From the NCBI GenBank assembly GCA_022842865.1, contig JALHOV010000013.1, forward strand, positions 1-32,781: a DNA stretch of 32,781 nt. Reading direction: 5' to 3'. This document shows, one piece after another, positions 31,350 to 32,781 of this stretch; position 1 is the stretch's first letter, and each line of letters opens with the position of its first letter. The DNA is from Vulcanimicrobiota bacterium (GTDB lineage: Bacteria; Vulcanimicrobiota; Xenobia; Xenobiales; JADMJV01). The translations under genes and the position numbers were made by a program. A model generated the notes under the pieces. The model did not search any database. It was not told the DNA's origin and saw only the letters and a list, made by a program, of their open reading frames with translations.

Positions 31350-32781
31350 TCAACCAGAAGAGCGTTTTTCGCCCACACTCAGGTGCAGCAATTCCTCCAG
31401 GCGGGCCGGATCAAAAGGCTTGCTTAAAAACGCGTTGGCGCCAGCGCGCAGGCACATTTGCTCGTCCTCCAGACTGGCCAGGGCGGTAAGAGCGACAATG
31501 GGGAGCTTCAGCCCCCGCGCACGCAAGATCTGGATGGCCTGAAGCCCGTCCATTTCGGGCATGTGGATGTCCATCAAAATCAGGTCAAAGTTGCGCTCCT
31601 GGGCCATGGCCACAGCCTGGGCTCCGTCTCCCACGACCATCACCTCGTGACCCATCTCGGCTAAAAGTCTCTGGGCCACCTTCTGATTGACGCGATTGTC
31701 CTCAGCCAGCAGGATGCTCAAGCGAGCTCGATGCGGTTCTGGCACGGTGGGTGCGCTAGATCCAGTCAAAGCTCTCACCATGGCCGCCAGTCGAGTGGCC
31801 CGCAGAGGCCTGACGATCACCCGTTCCACAAGGTGCGCGGGCACCTCGACTCCCTGATCGGCGACGACCAGCACTTCCTGCTCGGGAGGCGCGGCGCTCA
31901 TTTCGCAGAGCACGATGGGTCGGGCTTCGGGGTCCGGCCGAGAGGCCCCCAGTCGCTCGCTGACCCAAAGTGCCAGGGCAGTCTCGCCAGGACTGCTCAA
32001 CTCGATTTGCAGATGGACCGGACTTTCCAAGGGTCGCCAGTGGCCGCTCTCGATGCGGCAATCGCGCCGCGGTAGGCGCACAACAAAGACCGAGCCAAGC
32101 TGGGGTTGGCTTTCAGCCCAAAGGCGGCCGCCCATGCGCTCGATCAGCCCTTTGCTGATGGTCAACCCCAGTCCGGTGCCCCCAAAGCGTCGTGCGATCG
32201 AGGAATCTGCCTGTGAGAATGGCTCGAACAGCCGCTCCAGGATCTCGGGGGGGATGCCGATGCCCTGGTCCCGGACCCGGATGATCCAGTCCCGCTCCTG
32301 CAACTCTAACTCGACCTGGACTTTGCAGTTTTCGCTGAACTTGACGGCGTTGCCTACCAGGTTGAGCAGAATCTGGCGCAGCCGGGTAGGGTCGCTCAGC
32401 ACGGTATAGGCCGGCAAGCGCTCGCCGATCAGAACCAATTCCAAAGTCAGGCCTCGATCCTGGGCTGGCTTGGCAAAGAGATCGAGCACACCGTCGACTA
32501 ACTCGATCAAATCGACAGGCCGCTCTTCCACCTCGAGACGATCGGAGTCTATTTTGCTGAAGTCGAGCACATCATTGAGAATGCGCAACAGGGAATTGCC
32601 GCTGGTGAGCAGCGTTTCGACGTAGTCTTTCTGCTGGGCGTTTAAAGGCGTATTCAGAAGCAAATGGCCCAGGCCCAGCACCCCGTTCATCGGCGTGCGA
32701 ATTTCGTGGCTCATGGTGGCCAAGAATCGCGACTTTGCAGCGTTTGCCGCCTCGGCAACTTCCATCGCGTCCCGAAGTTCG
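31350..32781 (-). CDS. Hybrid sensor histidine kinase (partial, N terminus off the right edge)
   Basis: At least 477 codons of a membrane or cytosolic two-component kinase. The visible part starts in the linker before the dimerisation domain. The H-box is [15 protein letters not shown]. The ATPase domain has [10 protein letters not shown] (N), DQGIGIP (G1), [10 protein letters not shown] (F) and GGTGLGLTI (G2). A roughly 100-residue stretch resembling a receiver without the phosphoacceptor Asp follows. The terminal receiver is complete: LLAEDN, the phospho-Asp in [14 protein letters not shown], and Lys in LSKPF. The reading continues in frame to the window edge (ELRDA before MEVAE), so the ATG at 32765 is not the true start. 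Confidence 0.93.
   Translation of the reverse strand, partial: ELRDAMEVAEAANAAKSRFLATMSHEIRTPMNGVLGLGHLLLNTPLNAQQKDYVETLLTSGNSLLRILNDVLDFSKIDSDRLEVEERPVDLIELVDGVLDLFAKPAQDRGLTLELVLIGERLPAYTVLSDPTRLRQILLNLVGNAVKFSENCKVQVELELQERDWIIRVRDQGIGIPPEILERLFEPFSQADSSIARRFGGTGLGLTISKGLIERMGGRLWAESQPQLGSVFVVRLPRRDCRIESGHWRPLESPVHLQIELSSPGETALALWVSERLGASRPDPEARPIVLCEMSAAPPEQEVLVVADQGVEVPAHLVERVIVRPLRATRLAAMVRALTGSSAPTVPEPHRARLSILLAEDNRVNQKVAQRLLAEMGHEVMVVGDGAQAVAMAQERNFDLILMDIHMPEMDGLQAIQILRARGLKLPIVALTALASLEDEQMCLRAGANAFLSKPFDPARLEELLHLSVGEKRSSG

Overview
The window looks like a piece of chromosome from a GC-rich (roughly 60% by eye) Gram-negative-type (diderm) bacterium. The evidence is an Lpt lipopolysaccharide-export operon, lipoprotein signal peptides and a b558-type succinate dehydrogenase. 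No rRNA, tRNA, IS element, CRISPR array or phage gene was seen. The mix of a DUF1800 protein, a calpain-type protease, a GH26-like lipoprotein, several zinc-ribbon proteins without known function and large Ala-rich repeat proteins suggests an under-sampled phylum (Vulcanimicrobiota/Eremiobacterota-like, Armatimonadota, Acidobacteriota or Myxococcota are all possible). The phylum cannot be fixed from this window alone.

Layout. 1-2122 (-): lptC-lptB-lptF/G export operon, cut by the left edge. 2267-3488 (+): a tail-anchored helix-turn-helix/coiled-coil protein and a zinc-ribbon membrane protein. 3471-4106 (-): glyoxalase-II-like metallo-beta-lactamase-fold hydrolase, divergent from 4163-6229 (+), a flavoprotein in which a GltD-type NAD(P)H oxidoreductase appears to sit inside a NuoI-type iron-sulfur protein. 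6216-6755 (-): MerR-type regulator, back to back with a strong promoter and a short structured RNA ending in a textbook terminator (6827-6957, +). That RNA leads into a GH26-like lipoprotein (6975-8609) and a GT-C-like membrane protein (8655-10778).

10793-20922 is a long minus-strand run. It holds a FASFNN-repeat protein, two ORFs that together form a roughly 990-residue protein built of 34-residue Ala-rich repeats, a carboxypeptidase-like protein that has lost all three zinc ligands and carries a long Pro-rich tail, a zinc-ribbon protein, a PAS-GAF-RsbW-type sensor and a CPBP membrane protease. The FASFNN protein and the 34-residue-repeat protein share an N-terminal motif (TQQTA..AL...GQ.QG..L.ILGG). 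This is the best candidate in the window for an undescribed system, possibly a surface or structural assembly.

20997-24720: a small DUF1871-like protein (+) and the sdhCAB operon (-). 24936-28676: a DUF1800 lipoprotein (+), a calpain-type protease with an EF-hand (-) and an alpha/beta hydrolase (+). A 26-codon remnant of a second DUF1800 C terminus abuts the hydrolase start, which suggests that the protease interrupts an older DUF1800-hydrolase operon. 28673-31019 (-): a tightly overlapping trio of membrane protein, class-V aminotransferase and PlsC-like acyltransferase. 31050-31301 (-): a small Cys-rich protein. 31350-32781 (-): a hybrid histidine kinase, cut by the right edge.
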